Below, piece after piece: positions 37,067 through 51,055 of a stretch of 64,000 nt of DNA. The notes under the pieces were generated by a model. It had not been told where the DNA came from, did not search any database, and saw nothing but the letters and a program-made list of their open reading frames with translations. Source of the DNA: Panulirus ornatus (taxonomy: Eukaryota; Arthropoda; Malacostraca; Decapoda; Palinuridae); NCBI RefSeq assembly GCF_036320965.1, contig NC_092235.1, positions 27,675,976-27,739,975 on the forward strand, written 5' to 3'. Made by a program: the position numbers and the translations under genes. How positions within the stretch are numbered: position 1 is the stretch's first letter; every line of letters begins with the position of its first letter.

Positions 37067-38278
37067 TGCTTTGTCGCTGTCTCCCGCATTTGCGAGGTAG
37101 CGCAAGGAAACAGACGAAAGAAATGGCCCAACCCACCCCCATACACATGTATATACATACACGTCCACACACGCAAATATACATACCTACACAGCTTTCC
37201 ATGGTTTACCCCAGACGCTTCACATGCCCTGATTCAATCCACTGACAGCACGTCAACCCCGGTATACCACATCGATCCAATTCACTCTATTTCTTGCCCT
37301 CCTTTCACCCTCCTGCATGTTCAGGCCCCAATCACACAAAATCTTTTTCACTCCATCTTTCCACCTCCAATTTGGTCTCCCACTTCTCCTCGTTCCCTCC
37401 ACCTCCGACACATATATCCTCTTGGTCAATCTTTCCTCACTCATTCTCTCCATGTGCCCAAACCATTTCAAAACACCCTCTTCTGCTCTCTCAACCACGC
37501 TCTTTTTATTTCCACACATCTCTCTTACCCTTACGTTACTTACTCTATCAAACCACCTCACACCACACATTGTCCTCAAACATCTCATTTCCAGCACATC
37601 CACCTTCCTGTGCACAACTCTATCCATAGCCCACGCCTCGCAACCATACAACATTGTTGGAGCCACTATTCCTTCAAACATACCCATTTTTGCTTTCCGA
37701 GATAATGTTCTCGACTTCCACACATTCTTCAAGGCTCCCAGGATTTTCGCCCCCTCCCCCACCCTATGATCCACTTCTGCTTCCATGGTTCCATCCGCTG
37801 CCAGATCCACTCCCAGATATCTAAAACACTTTACTTCCTCCAGTTTTTCTCCATTCAAACTTATCTCCCAATTGACTTGACCCTCAACCCTACTGTACCT
37901 AATAACCTTGCTCTTATTCACATTTACTCTTAACTTTCTTCTTTCACCCACTTTACCAAACTCAGTCACCAGCTTCTGCAGTTTCTCACATGAATCAGCC
38001 ACCAGCGCTGTATCATCAGCGAACAACAACTGACTCACTTCCCAAGCTCTCTCATCCACAGCAGACTTCATACTTGCCACTCTTTCCAAAACTCTTGCAT
38101 TCACCTCCCTAACAACCCCATCCATAAACAAATTAATCAACCATGGAGACATCACACACCCCTGCCGCAAACCTACATTCACTGAGAACCAATCACTTTC
38201 CTCTCTTCCTACACGTACACATGCCTTACATCCTCGATAAAAACTTTTCACTGCTTCTAACAACTTGCCTCCCACACC
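37064..38278 (-). mobile_element. LINE-A copy with unbroken 340-codon RT C-terminal frame
   Basis: From the (TA)n junction at CACACCATATATA down to TGA after VVYRG at about 37,253 the minus strand is one open frame: [61 protein letters not shown], and [18 protein letters not shown]. Short-form tail. It lacks motif A and everything before it, so it cannot be active. Confidence 0.92.
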
Positions 38279-38376
<98 letters not shown>

Positions 38377-38385
38377 GTATATATT
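38278..38385. repeat. (TA)n between divergent LINE-A copies
   Basis: About 108 nt with scattered TG interruptions. Confidence 0.97.
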
Positions 38386-40590
38386 TTAGGGAGAATAAAA
38401 ATATGTTCTGGAAGGAGGTAAATAAAGTGTGTAAGACAAGGGAGCAAATGGGAACTTCAGTGAAGGGGGCTAATGGGGAGGTGATAACAAGTAGTGGTGA
38501 TGTGACAAGGAGATGGAGTGAGTATTTTGAAGGTTTGTTGAATGTGTTTGATGATAGAGTGGCAGATATAGGATGTTTTGGTTGAGGTGGTGTGCAAAGT
38601 GAGAGGGTTAGGGAAAATGATTTGGTAAACAGAGAAGAGGTAGTAAAAGCTTTGCGGAAGATGAAAGCCTGCAAGGCAGCAGGTTTGGATGGTATTGCAG
38701 TGGAACTTATTAAAAAAGGAGGTGACTGTATTGTTGACTGGTTGGTAAGATTATTTAATGTATGTATGATTCATAGTGAGGTGCTTGAGGATTGGTGGAA
38801 TGCTTGCATAGTGCCATTGTACAAAGGCAAAGGGGATAAGAGTGAGTGCTCAAATTACAGAGGTATAAGTTTGTTGAGTATTCCTGGTAAATTATATGGG
38901 AGGGTATTGATTGAGAAGGTGAAGGCATGTACAGAGCATCAGATTGGGGAAGAGCAGTGTGGTTTCAGAAATGTTAGAGGATGTGTGGATCAGGTGTTTG
39001 CGTTGAAGAATGTATGTGAGAAATACTTAGAAAAGCAAATGGATTTGTATGTAGCATTTATAGATCTGGAGAAGGCATATGATAGAGTTGATAGAGATGC
39101 TCTGTGGAAGGTATTAAGAATATATGGTGTGGGAGGCAAGTTGTTAGAAGCAGTGAAAAGTTTTTATCGAGGATGTAAGGCATGTGTACATGTAGGAAGA
39201 GAGGAAAGTGATTGGATCTCAGTGAATGTAGGTTTGCGGCAGGGGTGTGTGATGTCTCCATGGTTGTTTAATTTGTTTATGGATGGGGTTGTAAGGGAGG
39301 TGAATGCAAGAGTTTTGGAAAGAGTGGCAAGTATGAAGTCTGTTGGGGATGAGAGAGCTTGGGAAGTGAGTCAATTGTTGTTCGCTGATGATACAGCACT
39401 GGTGGCTGATTCATGTGAGAAACTGCAGAAGCTGGTGACTGAGTTTAGTAAAGTGTTTGAAAGAAGAAAGTTAAGAGTAAATGTGAATAAGAGCAAGGTT
39501 ATTAGGTACAGTAGGGTTGAGGGGTCAAGTCAATGGGAGGTAAGTTTGAATTGAGCAAAACTGGAGGAAGTAAAGTGTTTTAGATATCTGGGAGTGGATC
39601 TGGCAGTGGATGGAACCATGGAAGCGGAAGTGGATCATAGGGTGGGGGAGGGGGCGAAAATTCTGGGAGCCTTGAAGAATGTGTGGAAGTTGAGAACATT
39701 ATCTTGGAAAGCAAAAATGGGTATGTTTGAAGGAATAGTGGTTCCAACAATGTTTGGTTGCGAGGCATGGGCTATGGATAGAGTTGTGCGCAGGAGGGTG
39801 GATGTGCTGGAAATGAGATGTTTGAGGTCAATATGTGGTGTGAGGTGGTTTGATCAAGTAAGTAATGTAAGGGTAAGGGAGATGTGTGAAAATAAAAAGA
39901 GAGTGGCTGAGAGAGGAGAAGAGGGTGTTTTGGAATGGTTTGGGCACATGGAGAGAATGAGTGAGGAAAGATTGACCAAGAGGATATATGTGTCGGAGGT
40001 GGAGGGAACGAGGAGAAGTGGGAGACCAAATTGTAGGTGGAAAAATGGAGTGAAAAAGATTTTGAGTGATCGGGGCCTGAACATGCAGGAGGGTGAAAGG
40101 CAGGCAAGGAATAGAGTGAATTGGATCGATGTGGTATACCGGGGTTGACGTGCTGTCAATGGATTGAATCAGGGCATGTGAAGCGTCTGGGGTAAACCAT
40201 GGAAAGTTCTGTGGGGCCTGGATGTGGAAAGGGAGCTGTGGTTTCGGGCATTATTGCATGACAGCTAGAGACTGAGTGTGAACAAAAGGGGCCTTTGTTG
40301 TCTTTTCCTAGCGCTACCTCGCACACATGAGGGGGAGGGGGATGTTATTCCATGTGTGGCGAGGTGGCGATGGGAATGAATAAAGGCAGACAGTGTGAAT
40401 TGTGTGCATGTGTATATATGTATGTGTCTGTGTGTGTATATATATGTGTACATTGAGATGTATAGGTATGTATATTTGCGTGTGTGGACGTGTATGTATA
40501 TACATGTGTATGGGGGTGGGTTGGGCCATTTCTTTTGTCTGTTTCCTTGCGCTACCTTGCAAATGTGGGAGACAGCGACAAAGCAAAATG
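38386..40590 (+). mobile_element. LINE-A copy, 2.2 kb, whole RT region
   Basis: Begins TTTTAGGGAGAATAAAAA just downstream of the endonuclease. Coding runs 38,592-39,554 in one frame (KMKACKAAGLDGIAVELIKK, VPLYKGKGDKSECSNYRGIS, FIDLEKAYDRVD, MSPWLFNLFMDG, FADDTALVAD), then after a frameshift 39,594-40,148 (YLG block lost in part, C-terminal domain present). Long-form tail to 40,590. Confidence 0.92.
38592..39554 (+). pseudogene. LINE-A reverse transcriptase, longest open RT frame in the window
   Basis: A 320-codon frame holding the RT fingers and palm: motif A DLEKAYD, motif B GCVMSPWLFNLF, motif C FADD, then NKSKVIRYSRVEG. A 1-nt change near 39,520 (GAGGGGTCAAG for GAGGGTCAAG in other copies) ends it early. 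The known role is to copy element RNA at a nicked target; this copy is 5'-truncated and frameshifted. Confidence 0.88.
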
Positions 40591-40604
40591 ATAATGATAA
40601 TAAT

Positions 40605-40635
40605 AATATATATATATATATGCCCATACATGCAA

Positions 40636-40711
<76 letters not shown>
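40605..40711. repeat. (TA)n microsatellites
   Basis: TA at 40,605-40,622 and 40,637-40,711, then a T-rich stretch. Confidence 0.95.
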
Positions 40712-40719
<8 letters not shown>

Positions 40720-40734
40720 TTTTTCTTTTTTTTT

Positions 40735-41616
40735 TTCTCTTTGCTTTGTCGCTGTCTCCCGCGTTTGCGAGGTAGCGCAAGGAAACAGACAAAAGAAATG
40801 GCCCAACCCACCCCCATACACATGTATATACATACATCCACACACACAAATATACATACCTACACAGCTTTCCATGGTTTACCCCAGACGCTTCACATGC
40901 CCTGATTCAATCCACTGACAGCACGTCAACCCCGGTATACCACATCGATCCAATTCACTCTATTCCTTGCCCTCCTTTCACCCTCCTGCATGTTCAGGCC
41001 CCGATCACACAAAATCTTTTTCACTCCATCTTTCCACCTCCAATTTGGTCTCCCTCTTCTCCTCGTTCCCTCCACCTCCGACACATATATCCTCTTGGTC
41101 AATCTTTCCTCACTCATTCTCTCCATGTGCCCAAACCATTTCAAAACACCCTCTTCTGCTCTCTCAACCACGCTCTTTTTATTTACACACATCTCTCTTA
41201 CCCTTACGTTACTTACTCGATCAAACCACCTCACACCACACATTGTCCTCAAACATCTCATTTCCAGCACATCCATCCTCCTGCGCACCACTCTATCCAT
41301 AGCCCACGCCTCGCAACCATACAACATTGTTGGAACCACTATTCCTTCAAACATACCCATTTTTGCTTTCCGAGATAATGTTCTCGACTTCCACACATTC
41401 TTCAAGGCTCCCAGAATTTTCGCCCCTCCCCCACCCTATGATCTACTGCTGCTTCCATGGTTCCATCCGCTGCCAGATCCACTCCCAGATATCTAAAACA
41501 CTTCACTTCCTCCAGTTTTTCTCCATTCAAACTCACCTCCCAATTGACTTGACCCTCAACCCTACTGTACATAATAACCTTGCTCTTTTTCACATTTACT
41601 CTTAACTTTCTTCTTT

Positions 41617-41620
<4 letters not shown>
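40735..41620 (-). mobile_element. LINE-A copy, 0.9 kb
   Basis: Short-form tail, then minus-strand C-terminal domain and MYGCEAWAMDRVV block up to YLGVDLAADG and CERRKLRVNV, where it joins (CA)n/(TA)n. One frameshift near 41,405. Confidence 0.88.

Positions 41621-41695
<75 letters not shown>
41615..41695. repeat. (CA)n then (TA)n
   Basis: CA about 20 nt, TA about 55 nt, then CATA units. Confidence 0.95.
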
Positions 41696-41698
<3 letters not shown>

Positions 41699-42790
41699 CA
41701 TACATACATGCATATACATATCAGCATATACATACACATACACAGACAGATACACATGTACTTATACTTGCTCGCCTTCATCCATTCCTGGGGTTACCCT
41801 GCCCCACAGAAAACAGCATCGCTTCCCCCTGCTTCAGCGAGGTAGCGCCAGGAAAACTGACGAAAAAGGCCACATTTGTTCACATTCAGTCTATGGCTGT
41901 CATGTGTAATGTACCAAAACCACAGCTCCCTGTCATGTCCAGGCCCCGCAGACCTTTCCATGGTTTCACATGCCCTGGTTCAGTCCATTGACAGCACATC
42001 AACTCAATGTACCCCATCATTCCAAGTCACTCTGTTCCTTACACGTCTCTCACCCTCCTGTATGTTCAGGCCCCTATTGTTCAGTCTTTTTCATTCCATC
42101 CTTCCACCTCTGATTTGGTCTCCCACTTATTTCCTCCACGTCTGACACATATGTCCAAACCATTTCAACACACCCTTTTCTGCTCTCTCTGCCACTCTTT
42201 TTATTTCCACACATCTCTCTTACCCTTTCATTATTTACTCGATTGAACCACCTCACACTACATATTGTCCTCAAACATTTCATTTTCAACACATCTACAC
42301 TCCTCCATACAACCCTATCTATAACCCATGCCTCCCAACCATATACAGTATCATTGGAACTACTATGCCTTCAAACATACCCATTTTTGCTCTCCAAGAT
42401 GATGGTCTCTCATTCCACACATTTCTCATCGCTCCCAAAACCTTTGCCCCCTTCCCTCACCTTGTCACTTGCTTCCACTTCCATGGTTCCATTTGCTGCT
42501 AAGTCCACTCCCAGATATATAAAACACTTCACTTTTTCCAATTTCTCTCCATTCAAACTTATATCCCATTTAACTTCTTCCTCAACCCTATTGAACCCAG
42601 TGCATTGCTCTTATTCACATTTACTCTATACTTTCTCCTTTCATATACTTTTCCAAACTTGATCACCAACTTTTGCAGTTTCTCACTCGAATCAACCACC
42701 AGAGATATATCACCAGCGAACAACAAGTGACACTTCTCAGGCCCTCTCATTCCCAATAGACTGCACATTCGCCTCTCTCTCTCCAGAACT
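41696..42790 (-). mobile_element. LINE-A tail plus old copy
   Basis: Tail core at 41,830-41,870, then diverged minus-strand coding with WFGH lost and GVDLAANGTME-like and SEKLQKLVIKFGKV pieces. Stops throughout. Confidence 0.72.
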
Positions 42791-42950
42791 CCGAAAGGTG
42801 TAATACCACACTGTTAAATGTAACAGGAATGTCCCACATCAGAAAGGGAAACACGAAATAGGAGAGCCTGTATATTGTGGTTCAGTCAGCTGAAGAGCAT
42901 CCTAAACTCTGGACCGAAATATACTGGCTCTTCTATTTTGTGTATATATG
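42791..42950. other. Unassigned interval
   Basis: Nothing recognised between two LINE-A copies. Confidence 0.45.
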
Positions 42951-45200
42951 TCTTATGGAGGCAAAGGTGAAGATTTGTAGAGGTTTTCAAAAAAGAAGAG
43001 AGAATGTTGGGAAGAAGAGAGTGACAAGAGTAAGTGAGTTTGCAAAAGAGACTTTTGTGAGGAAGTACCAGGAGAGATTGATTGTTGAATAGGAAAAGGT
43101 GAGAGCAAATGATGTAAGGGGAGTGGGTAAGGAATGGGATGTATTTAGGGAAGCATTGATGGCACATGCACGAGATGCATGTGGCATGAGAAAGGTGGAA
43201 GGTGGGCAGATTAGAAAGGGTAGTGAGTGGTGGGATGAAGGAGTAAAGTTGTTAGTGAAAGAGAAAAAAAAGAGGCATTTGGACAATACTTGCAAGGAAG
43301 GAGTGCAAATGACTACGAGATGTGCAAGAGAAAGTGGGAGGAGGTCAAGAGGAAGGTGCAAGGGTTGAAAAAGAGCGCAAATGAAAGTTGGGGTGAGAGA
43401 GTATCATTAAACTTTAGTGATGATAAAAGAATATTTTTGAAGGAGGTAAATAATGTGCATAAGATGAGAACAAATGGGAACATCAGTAAGGGGGGCAGGG
43501 GGAAAGTAAAAAGGTATGATAAATGAAAGGATAATTTTTTGAAAGATTTTTTGAATGTGTTTGTGATAAGGGCAGATATGGGGTTTTTTGTCGGGTGGTG
43601 GGGATTAAGGTCGGGGAGATATTTGATAAGAGAATAAGGGTAGTGAAAGTTTGCGAAAAAGGAAACCGGCAAGACTGCGGGTTTGATGGTTTTGGGGTTT
43701 AAAATTTGAAAAAAGGTTGACTGTGTTTTGTTGGTTGGAAAGGTATGCATGATGTGGGGATCATGGTAATCCTAATTGGCAAAATACATGTATAGTCCCA
43801 TGTAAAAGGGGGAAAGGGAATAGAGGGTGATCTCAAATACAAAGGCATACATTTTTGAGTTTTCCGGGAAAAATTTATGGGGGGGTATTGATTGAAAGGG
43901 AAGTGTTAAGGATTTGGATCGGGGTGTTTCTTTGAAGAATACTATGAAAAATATTACAAAAAGAGGATTGTATTTAACTTTATGGATCTGGGGAAAGTCT
44001 AAAATCTTTGTGGAAAGGGCTTTAGAAGTATGGTGTGGGGGGTAAGGGTTTGAAAGTGTAAGTTTTTATAAAGGGGGGTAAAAAATTGGAAAAAGGGGAA
44101 AAGAAGATGATTGGGGTTCCAGTGAAGGTTTTGCGGCAGGGGTTTTTAAAGTCACCATGGGTTTTTTGATTATTTATGGATGATTTTTTTCAGGAAGGGG
44201 GGAGTATACATCCTTGGGGATGAGGGGGCCTGAAAGTAGTAAATTGTTGATTTGCCGATATTCCACTTTTGGCTGATTCGAGTGAAAGACTGTAAATTGG
44301 GATGAATTTTTGAACAGAGGAAGTTAAGAGAAAGTGAAAACAAGGTATTAGGGCCCTGAGGGGTTTAGGGGCAATTAGTTGGGATGTAAGTTTGAAACAA
44401 AAAATTGAAAGTAAAATTTTAAAACTGGGGGTGGACTTGGGGTGAATGGCCCTAGAATGGGAATGATCATAGGGTTTGGGGGAGGAGGCAATTGTGGGAG
44501 GGTGAATAATTTTGGAAAAAGAAAACATTATTTGGAGAAGAAAAATGGGGATGTTTGAAAGGGAATAATATTCCAACAATATGATGGGTTTTGAAAAATG
44601 GGGGGTAGATAGGGTTTTAGGGGGAGGGTGGGGTGTTTTAATGAATGTTTTGGGGCAGTAGGGGGTGGTGGTTTGATTGAGTAATAAAAAAGGGGAAAGA
44701 GAATTTTGGGAATAAAATTAATCGATTGAAGAAAAAAATTTTTAAAAGGGATGGGAAAATGGAGAAATGAGGGGAAAATTTACAAAAAGGATATATGTGT
44801 CATAGGGGGCAGAAGGGGGAGACCAAATTGGAGGGGGAAGGGGGGTGAAAAAATTTTGACATTGGGGGTGATCTATCAGGAGGGGGATGTCATAAGGGGA
44901 AAAAATTTAATTGGAAAAAAAATTTGGTATACTGGGGGCATTGTCTGTTAAAGGGGCTGAGCCCAAGGGATTTAAACATCTGGGGGAAACCATGGGAAAG
45001 GGTTTTTTCCTGGGTATATGGGGGCTTGTTTCAGTGATTACACTTTACACTAGAGACTGAGTGTGAACAAATGGCCCCTTTTTTTTCTGTTTTTCCCGGT
45101 ACCTTCTGGAGTGGGGGGGGCAGTGCTGTTTCCATGGAGTGGGGTGGCACCAGGAATGGTTTAAGCAACAATTTAATTTTTGTCCTGTGTATTTTTCTTG
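42951..45200 (+). mobile_element. LINE-A copy running into noisy sequence
   Basis: EAKVKICRGFQKRRENVG at about 42,960 is the end of the endonuclease. The linker region follows to about 43,430 in readable frames. After about 43,440 the RT region can only be followed by scattered landmarks (TTTGGATCGGGG, GGGATGTTTGAAAGG, GGAGACCAAATTGG) because homopolymers and indels dominate. Probably a normal copy spoiled by sequence error. Confidence 0.7.
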
Positions 45201-46764
45201 TAGTAATGTGTATATGTTGAAAATTTATTTTGGGATTATTTATTTATATATAATTTTATATAAAAAATGGGTGGTCGTTCTTCACCTTTTCCCAGCGCAC
45301 CCCCGCTAAAAACATCAATTAATAAAAAAAAAATGATAAAATGGGAACAAAAAGAGGGCCAAGGAGGTTTTCCCCCAAAAGGCTCAGCCCTTTTTTTTTA
45401 AAACGTACCTCTTATCGGATATTTTTAAAAAATAAAATTTTTTTTTTTATTTATTTTTATATTTAATCACTTCTCCGTGTCACAAAAAAGGCAAGGAGGG
45501 GTTTCAACCCCCCACATAACATGTATTACAAAATGCTCATACACCAATTACAACATAAAATTTTTTCAACGAAAACATACATAACTACATAACATATACT
45601 ATATACACATGTACTTTTCATATTTGCTCCCTTCATCCTTTTTTTTCCCGTCGCCCCCCCGCCACATTTTAGTTGCACCCCCCCCCTCCCCTCGGGTGGG
45701 GGAAAAAGAATATTTCCCATGTATTCCCTGCAATCGTAAAAGGTTAAAAAAGGGGGAACGGGGGCGGAAACCCTCCCCTCCATTTTTGCTTTTCCAAAAG
45801 AAAAGAACAAGAAGGGGGCCAATAGGATTTTCCCCCCTTGGGTCATCCCCTTTTTCTTAAACACTTCTAAGTGGAAATGGGAAAATTATTAGAATTATAT
45901 TTGCATATATATATTTATATTTTAAATATATTTATAATATATAATATATATAATATATATTATTATAATTGTATATATATAAATATATTATATAAAATTT
46001 AATATATATATTAAATATATAGATATAATATATATATTAATATTATGTATATATAAAAATGAGATGTTTGAGGGAAAATTTGGGTAGGGGGGTTATCGAA
46101 ATAATGTAAGGGGAAAAATTTGAATAAAAAACGGGGGTTTAGAAGCAAAGGGGTGTTTTAAAATTTTGGGGGACATAGAAGAAAGTAGGGAAAATTACCC
46201 AAAAGATTATTGCAAGGGGAGGGGAAAAAATGGGAACCAAATTAAGTAAAAAGGGGCGAAAAAAAATTTTGAGTGATCGGGGGCCCGAACATGCAAGATG
46301 AAAATCAAGGAATAAAAGTAATTAATGTGTTTACCCGGGGGGACGTCTGTCAGTGGGGTTGAATCAGGCTGTAACGTCTCGGGTAAACCCTGGGAAACTG
46401 TTGGGGGCCGGATGTGGAAAAGGGGGCTTGGTTTCGGGGATTTTTGCCACGCTAAGACTGAGTGTGAACAATGAGGCCTTTTTTGCTTTTCCCAGCCTAC
46501 CCCCCACACATAGGGGGGGGGGGAAAGGGATTTCCCTTTTGGGGAGGTGGGGAGGGGAAAATAACAAAATTAATTTTCATTAATTTAAAATGGTCTTGTG
46601 TGTATTATAGTTACTTAGATTATATAGAATATTTGTGGTGTTTTTTTGGACATGTTTATATCATGTTAGGGGGGGGGGTTTGCCTTTCTTTCGTCTGTTT
46701 CCTTGCTACCTCCAAATGGGGGAAAACGCAAAGCAAAATGAAAATAAAATAAAAATAAAAAAAT

Positions 46765-47800
46765 ATTCTATGACCCCGGGAGAAAGAAACACAAAAATTC
46801 CAAGCCGCTTTCGAATAATCACATCATTTGGGGGGCCCAAAAAAATTAAAATTCAAATTTATTAAATCAAGAACAACTAGGCTCCCCTTGGTAAACATTG
46901 ATTTGTCCAAAACATACAACGGGGGTTCATAAATTATCATTTTAAAAATCTTTTCAACAAAAATTACTAAATTTTTATAACCCTACAATATTAATTATTT
47001 TCTTTGTGTATTTAATAAAAAAATTCAAAGAAATTTTTTTGGTAATAAGTTAAAGGGTTTAAAATAGATGGGGTTATCCCCTCATCATTTCAATTTTTTT
47101 TAACAGATTTTAAAAACATTTGATTCTTGTCCCTTTTTTACATTTTATTTGCTTAAATCTTACAAAAGATCTTTCCAGCTTCTAACATAAAAAGTTTCCG
47201 TTTCCCCAAGGGCCTTTTATAGACAACCAAAAATTTTTTGGTGAATTCCCGATTAGATATTTTTATAGTTTTTTGTTTTTAAAGGGGAGCTTTTTCATGA
47301 AGGGTTTTTAAAAACAGGGGAAACAAAGTATAAGTATAAAGAACGGGACAAAGAATCAATGCCTTGTTTAATCCTGTTTTTAAAACTTATGATCATTGTA
47401 TTGACTGGAGTTTTAACGCCCATCTCAGTTATTAACTCTAACTCTATTCAAGAGAATATCATTGGATCTTCTATTTTAAAATTACCACAAAGAAGTATAA
47501 TCTTTGATATTAGTGATGGTCTTATCAAATTAGATAATTATTGTTGTTAAGATTTGTAAAATGATAAGTTTTATGATGCTCGTTGCATGTTTTGGACAAT
47601 CACATGTTTACCAAATGGCGTTCCGAGCTTGTCTCTTCGATGTATATCAATTGATGTATATTTCTCTCTTGTGTCTCCCTCTGCTTGATGATGTGATTAT
47701 ACACAAAAGTGCACGTGGGAACTTCTGTGTTTTCATGTTCCCCGTTGGACTCATAGGAATATCTTGATCACGCCGCAAAATTGGGATCCCTTTCCCAATA
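46765..47800 (-). mobile_element. Penelope-like palindrome, copy A version
   Basis: Noisy counterpart of 53,053-54,137. The right arm (about 47,350-47,790) is readable: CATTGTATTGACTGGAG and TTGATGATGTGATTATACAC. The middle is too damaged to translate. Confidence 0.7.
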
Positions 47801-47849
47801 TATATATATATATACTATTATATATATATTATACTTATATGTTATATTA

Positions 47850-50800
47850 TATTTGCCGCAGTCTTCGCGTTTGCGAGTTTTTAGAGCAAGGAGGAAACAG
47901 ACGAAAGGAAATGGCCAACCCACCCCCTACACATGTTACCTACCATACGTCCACACACGCATATAATACCTACACAGCTGTCTGGTTTACCCAGGCGCTC
48001 ATGCATGCACTGATTCCTCCACTGGACTGCACGTCAACCCCTGGTATACCACATTGATCCAATTTCACTCTATTCCTTGCCCTCCTTTCACCCTCCTGCA
48101 TGCTCAGGCCCCGATCACACAACAATCTTTTTCTACCCATCTTTCCACCCCAATTTGGTCTCCCACTTCTTCCTCGTACCCTCCACCTCGACACATATAT
48201 CCTCTTGGTCAATCTCTTCCTCACTCATTCTCTCCATGTGCCCAAAACCATTTCAAAACACCTGTTCTGCTCTCTTCAAACCTCCTCTTTCTCATGTCCA
48301 CACATCTCTCTTGACCCGTACATTACTTACTCGATCAAACACCTTCACACCACATATTCGTCCTCAAACATCTTCATTTCCAGCACATCCACCCTCCTGC
48401 GCAACAACTCGATCCCATCGCCCATTGCTCGCAACCATACAACATTGTTAGAACCACTATTCCTTCAAACATACCCTTTTTAGCTTTCGAGATAATGTTC
48501 TCGACTTCCACACATTTTCATGGCTCCAGGATTTCGCCCCCTCCCCCACCCTATGATTCACTTCCACTTCCATGGTTCCATCCGCTGCCGTTACTCCCAG
48601 GGTGATTTTTTATTCTAAAAAACTTTACTTGCCTCCAGTTTTTCTCCATTCAAACTAATTTCAGTTGACTTGACCCCTCAACCCTACTGTACCTAATAAC
48701 CTTGCTCTTATTCACATTTGCTCTTAACTTTTCTACCTTTCACACACTCTTACCAAACTCAGTCCACCAGCTTCTGCAGTTTTCCCATGAATCAGGCACC
48801 AGGCGCTGTATCATCAGCATAACAACAACTGACTCACTTCCCAAGCTCACTCAACCCCAACAGGATGCATACTTGCCCCTCTTTCCAAAACGCATTCACC
48901 TCCCTAATGCAAACCCCATCATAAAACAAATTAAACAACCATGGAGACATCACACCTGCCGCCAAACCTACATTCACTGAGCTCCAAATCACTTTCCTCT
49001 CTTCCTAACCATACCACATGCCTTACATCCTCGATAAACTTTTCATGCTTCTAACCAACTTTGCTCCCAACCATATATTCTTAGTACCTTCCACAGGAGC
49101 ATCTCTTAAACTCTATCATATGCCTTCTCCAGATCCATAAAATGCTACATACAAAATCCATTTGTTTTTCTAAGTATTTCTCACATACATTCTTCAAAGC
49201 AAACACCTGATCCACACATCCCTTACCACTTTGAAACCATATTGCTCTTACCCAATCCTGCATGCTCTGTAACATGCCTTCACCCTCTCAATCATACCCT
49301 CCCATATAATTTACAGGAATACTCAACAACTTATACCTCTGTAATTTTGCGCACTCACTCTTATCCCTTTGCCTTTATACCAATGCCATGCATACATTCC
49401 ACCAATCTCAGGCACCTCACCCATGAAATCTAATACAATTGAATAACCTTAACCAACCAGTCAACTATTACAGTCACCCCCCTTTTTAATAAATTCCACT
49501 GCAATACCATCCAAAACCTGGCTGCCTTGCGGCTTTCATTTCACAAAATCTTTTCACTACTCTTCTTGTTTACCAAATCATTTTCCCTAACCCTCTCACT
49601 TTGCACACCACCTCGACCAAAACACCCAGTATCTGCCACTCTATCATCAAACACATTCAACAAACCTTCAAAATACTACTCATCTCCTTCTTCACATCAC
49701 CACTATTGTTATGTTGCCCATGACTCCCCTTTAGCAAACCCCCTTCATTGAAGTTCCATTTGCCTCCCTTGTCTACGCACTTTATTTACTCCTACCAGAA
49801 CATTTTTTTTAATTCTCCCTAAAATTTTAATGATTAATCTTCCCCCAACTCGCTTTGCCCTCTTTTTCACTGTGCACTTTCTTGGACCTCCTGTCTTCTT
49901 TCTTTTATACATCTCCCAAAAATTATATTGCATTTTTTTCCTGCAAAACTTGTCCAAATGCTCTCTCTTCTCTTTCACTAATAATTTTAATTCTTCATTC
50001 CCACACTCATACCTTTTATCAACCCGGCACTCCATGCTTTCTCATGCACATGCATCTTTTCGCAAGCCATCACTGCTTCCCTAAATATATCCCATTCCTC
50101 CCCCACTACCTTTCCTCCTTTGTTCTCTACCTTTTTCCATTCTGTACTCAGTCTCTCCTTGTACTTCCTCACACAAGTCCTCCTTCCCAAGCTCACTGAC
50201 TTCCACCCTCTTCACCCAACATTCTCTCTTCTTTTCTGAAAACCCTACAAATCTTCACCTTCGCCTCACAAGATAATGATCAGACATTCCCTCTGTTTGC
50301 ACCTCTCAGTACATTAACATCCAAAGTCTCTCTTTTGCGGCCTCTGTCAATTAACACGTAAGCCAATAACGCTCTCTGGCCAACTCTCCTACTTACATAC
50401 GTATACTTATTTATATCTCGCTTTTTAAACCAGGTATTCCCAACACTAGTTTTTTTTCAGCACATAAATCTACAAGCTCTTCACCATTTCCGAATTTACA
50501 ACGCTGATAACACCCCATGTTATACCAAATTATTCCTCAACTGCCAATTACTCACCTTTGCATTCAGATCCCCATCATTATACCCGGTCTTGTGGATCAA
50601 AAACCACTAACACACTCATTCGGCCTTTGCTCCCAAAACACTTGGCTCTCTTGTTCTTTCTTCTCATGCCAGGTGCATATGCACCAATAATCACCCATCA
50701 CTCTCCATCAAACTTTAGTTTTACCCATATTAATCTAGAATTTACTTCTTGCATTCTATTCAATACTCCACAAAACAACTGTTCCAGGCGTAGTTAACTC

Positions 50801-51055
50801 CTTCCCTTGCTCTTGTTCCTCTCCTAAACCCCTGACTTTTACTCCCAAGGACATTCCCAACCACTCTTCCACCTTTACCCTTGAGCTTCGTTTCACTCAG
50901 AGCCCAAAATCCAGGTTCATTTCCTCAAACATACTACTATCTCTCTTTTTTTACATTCTGGTTCAATCCTACACATTTAGACACCCCAATTTTGTGTCCT
51001 ACGAGGAGGATGAGCACTCCCCGTGTGACTCCTTCTGTTTCCCAATTTAGACAGT
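47850..51055 (-). mobile_element. LINE-A near-full copy, copy A version
   Basis: Noisy counterpart of 54,191-57,361. Indels break all frames; AAACACCTGATCCACACATC and the CATTCAGATC endonuclease stretch are readable. Confidence 0.75.

Noticed and set aside
37253..38674. 473-codon minus-strand frame
   Set aside because: It joins the antisense of one LINE-A, a (TA)n tract read as Ile-Tyr repeats, and a true LINE-A RT end. Only 37,253-38,278 is real coding.
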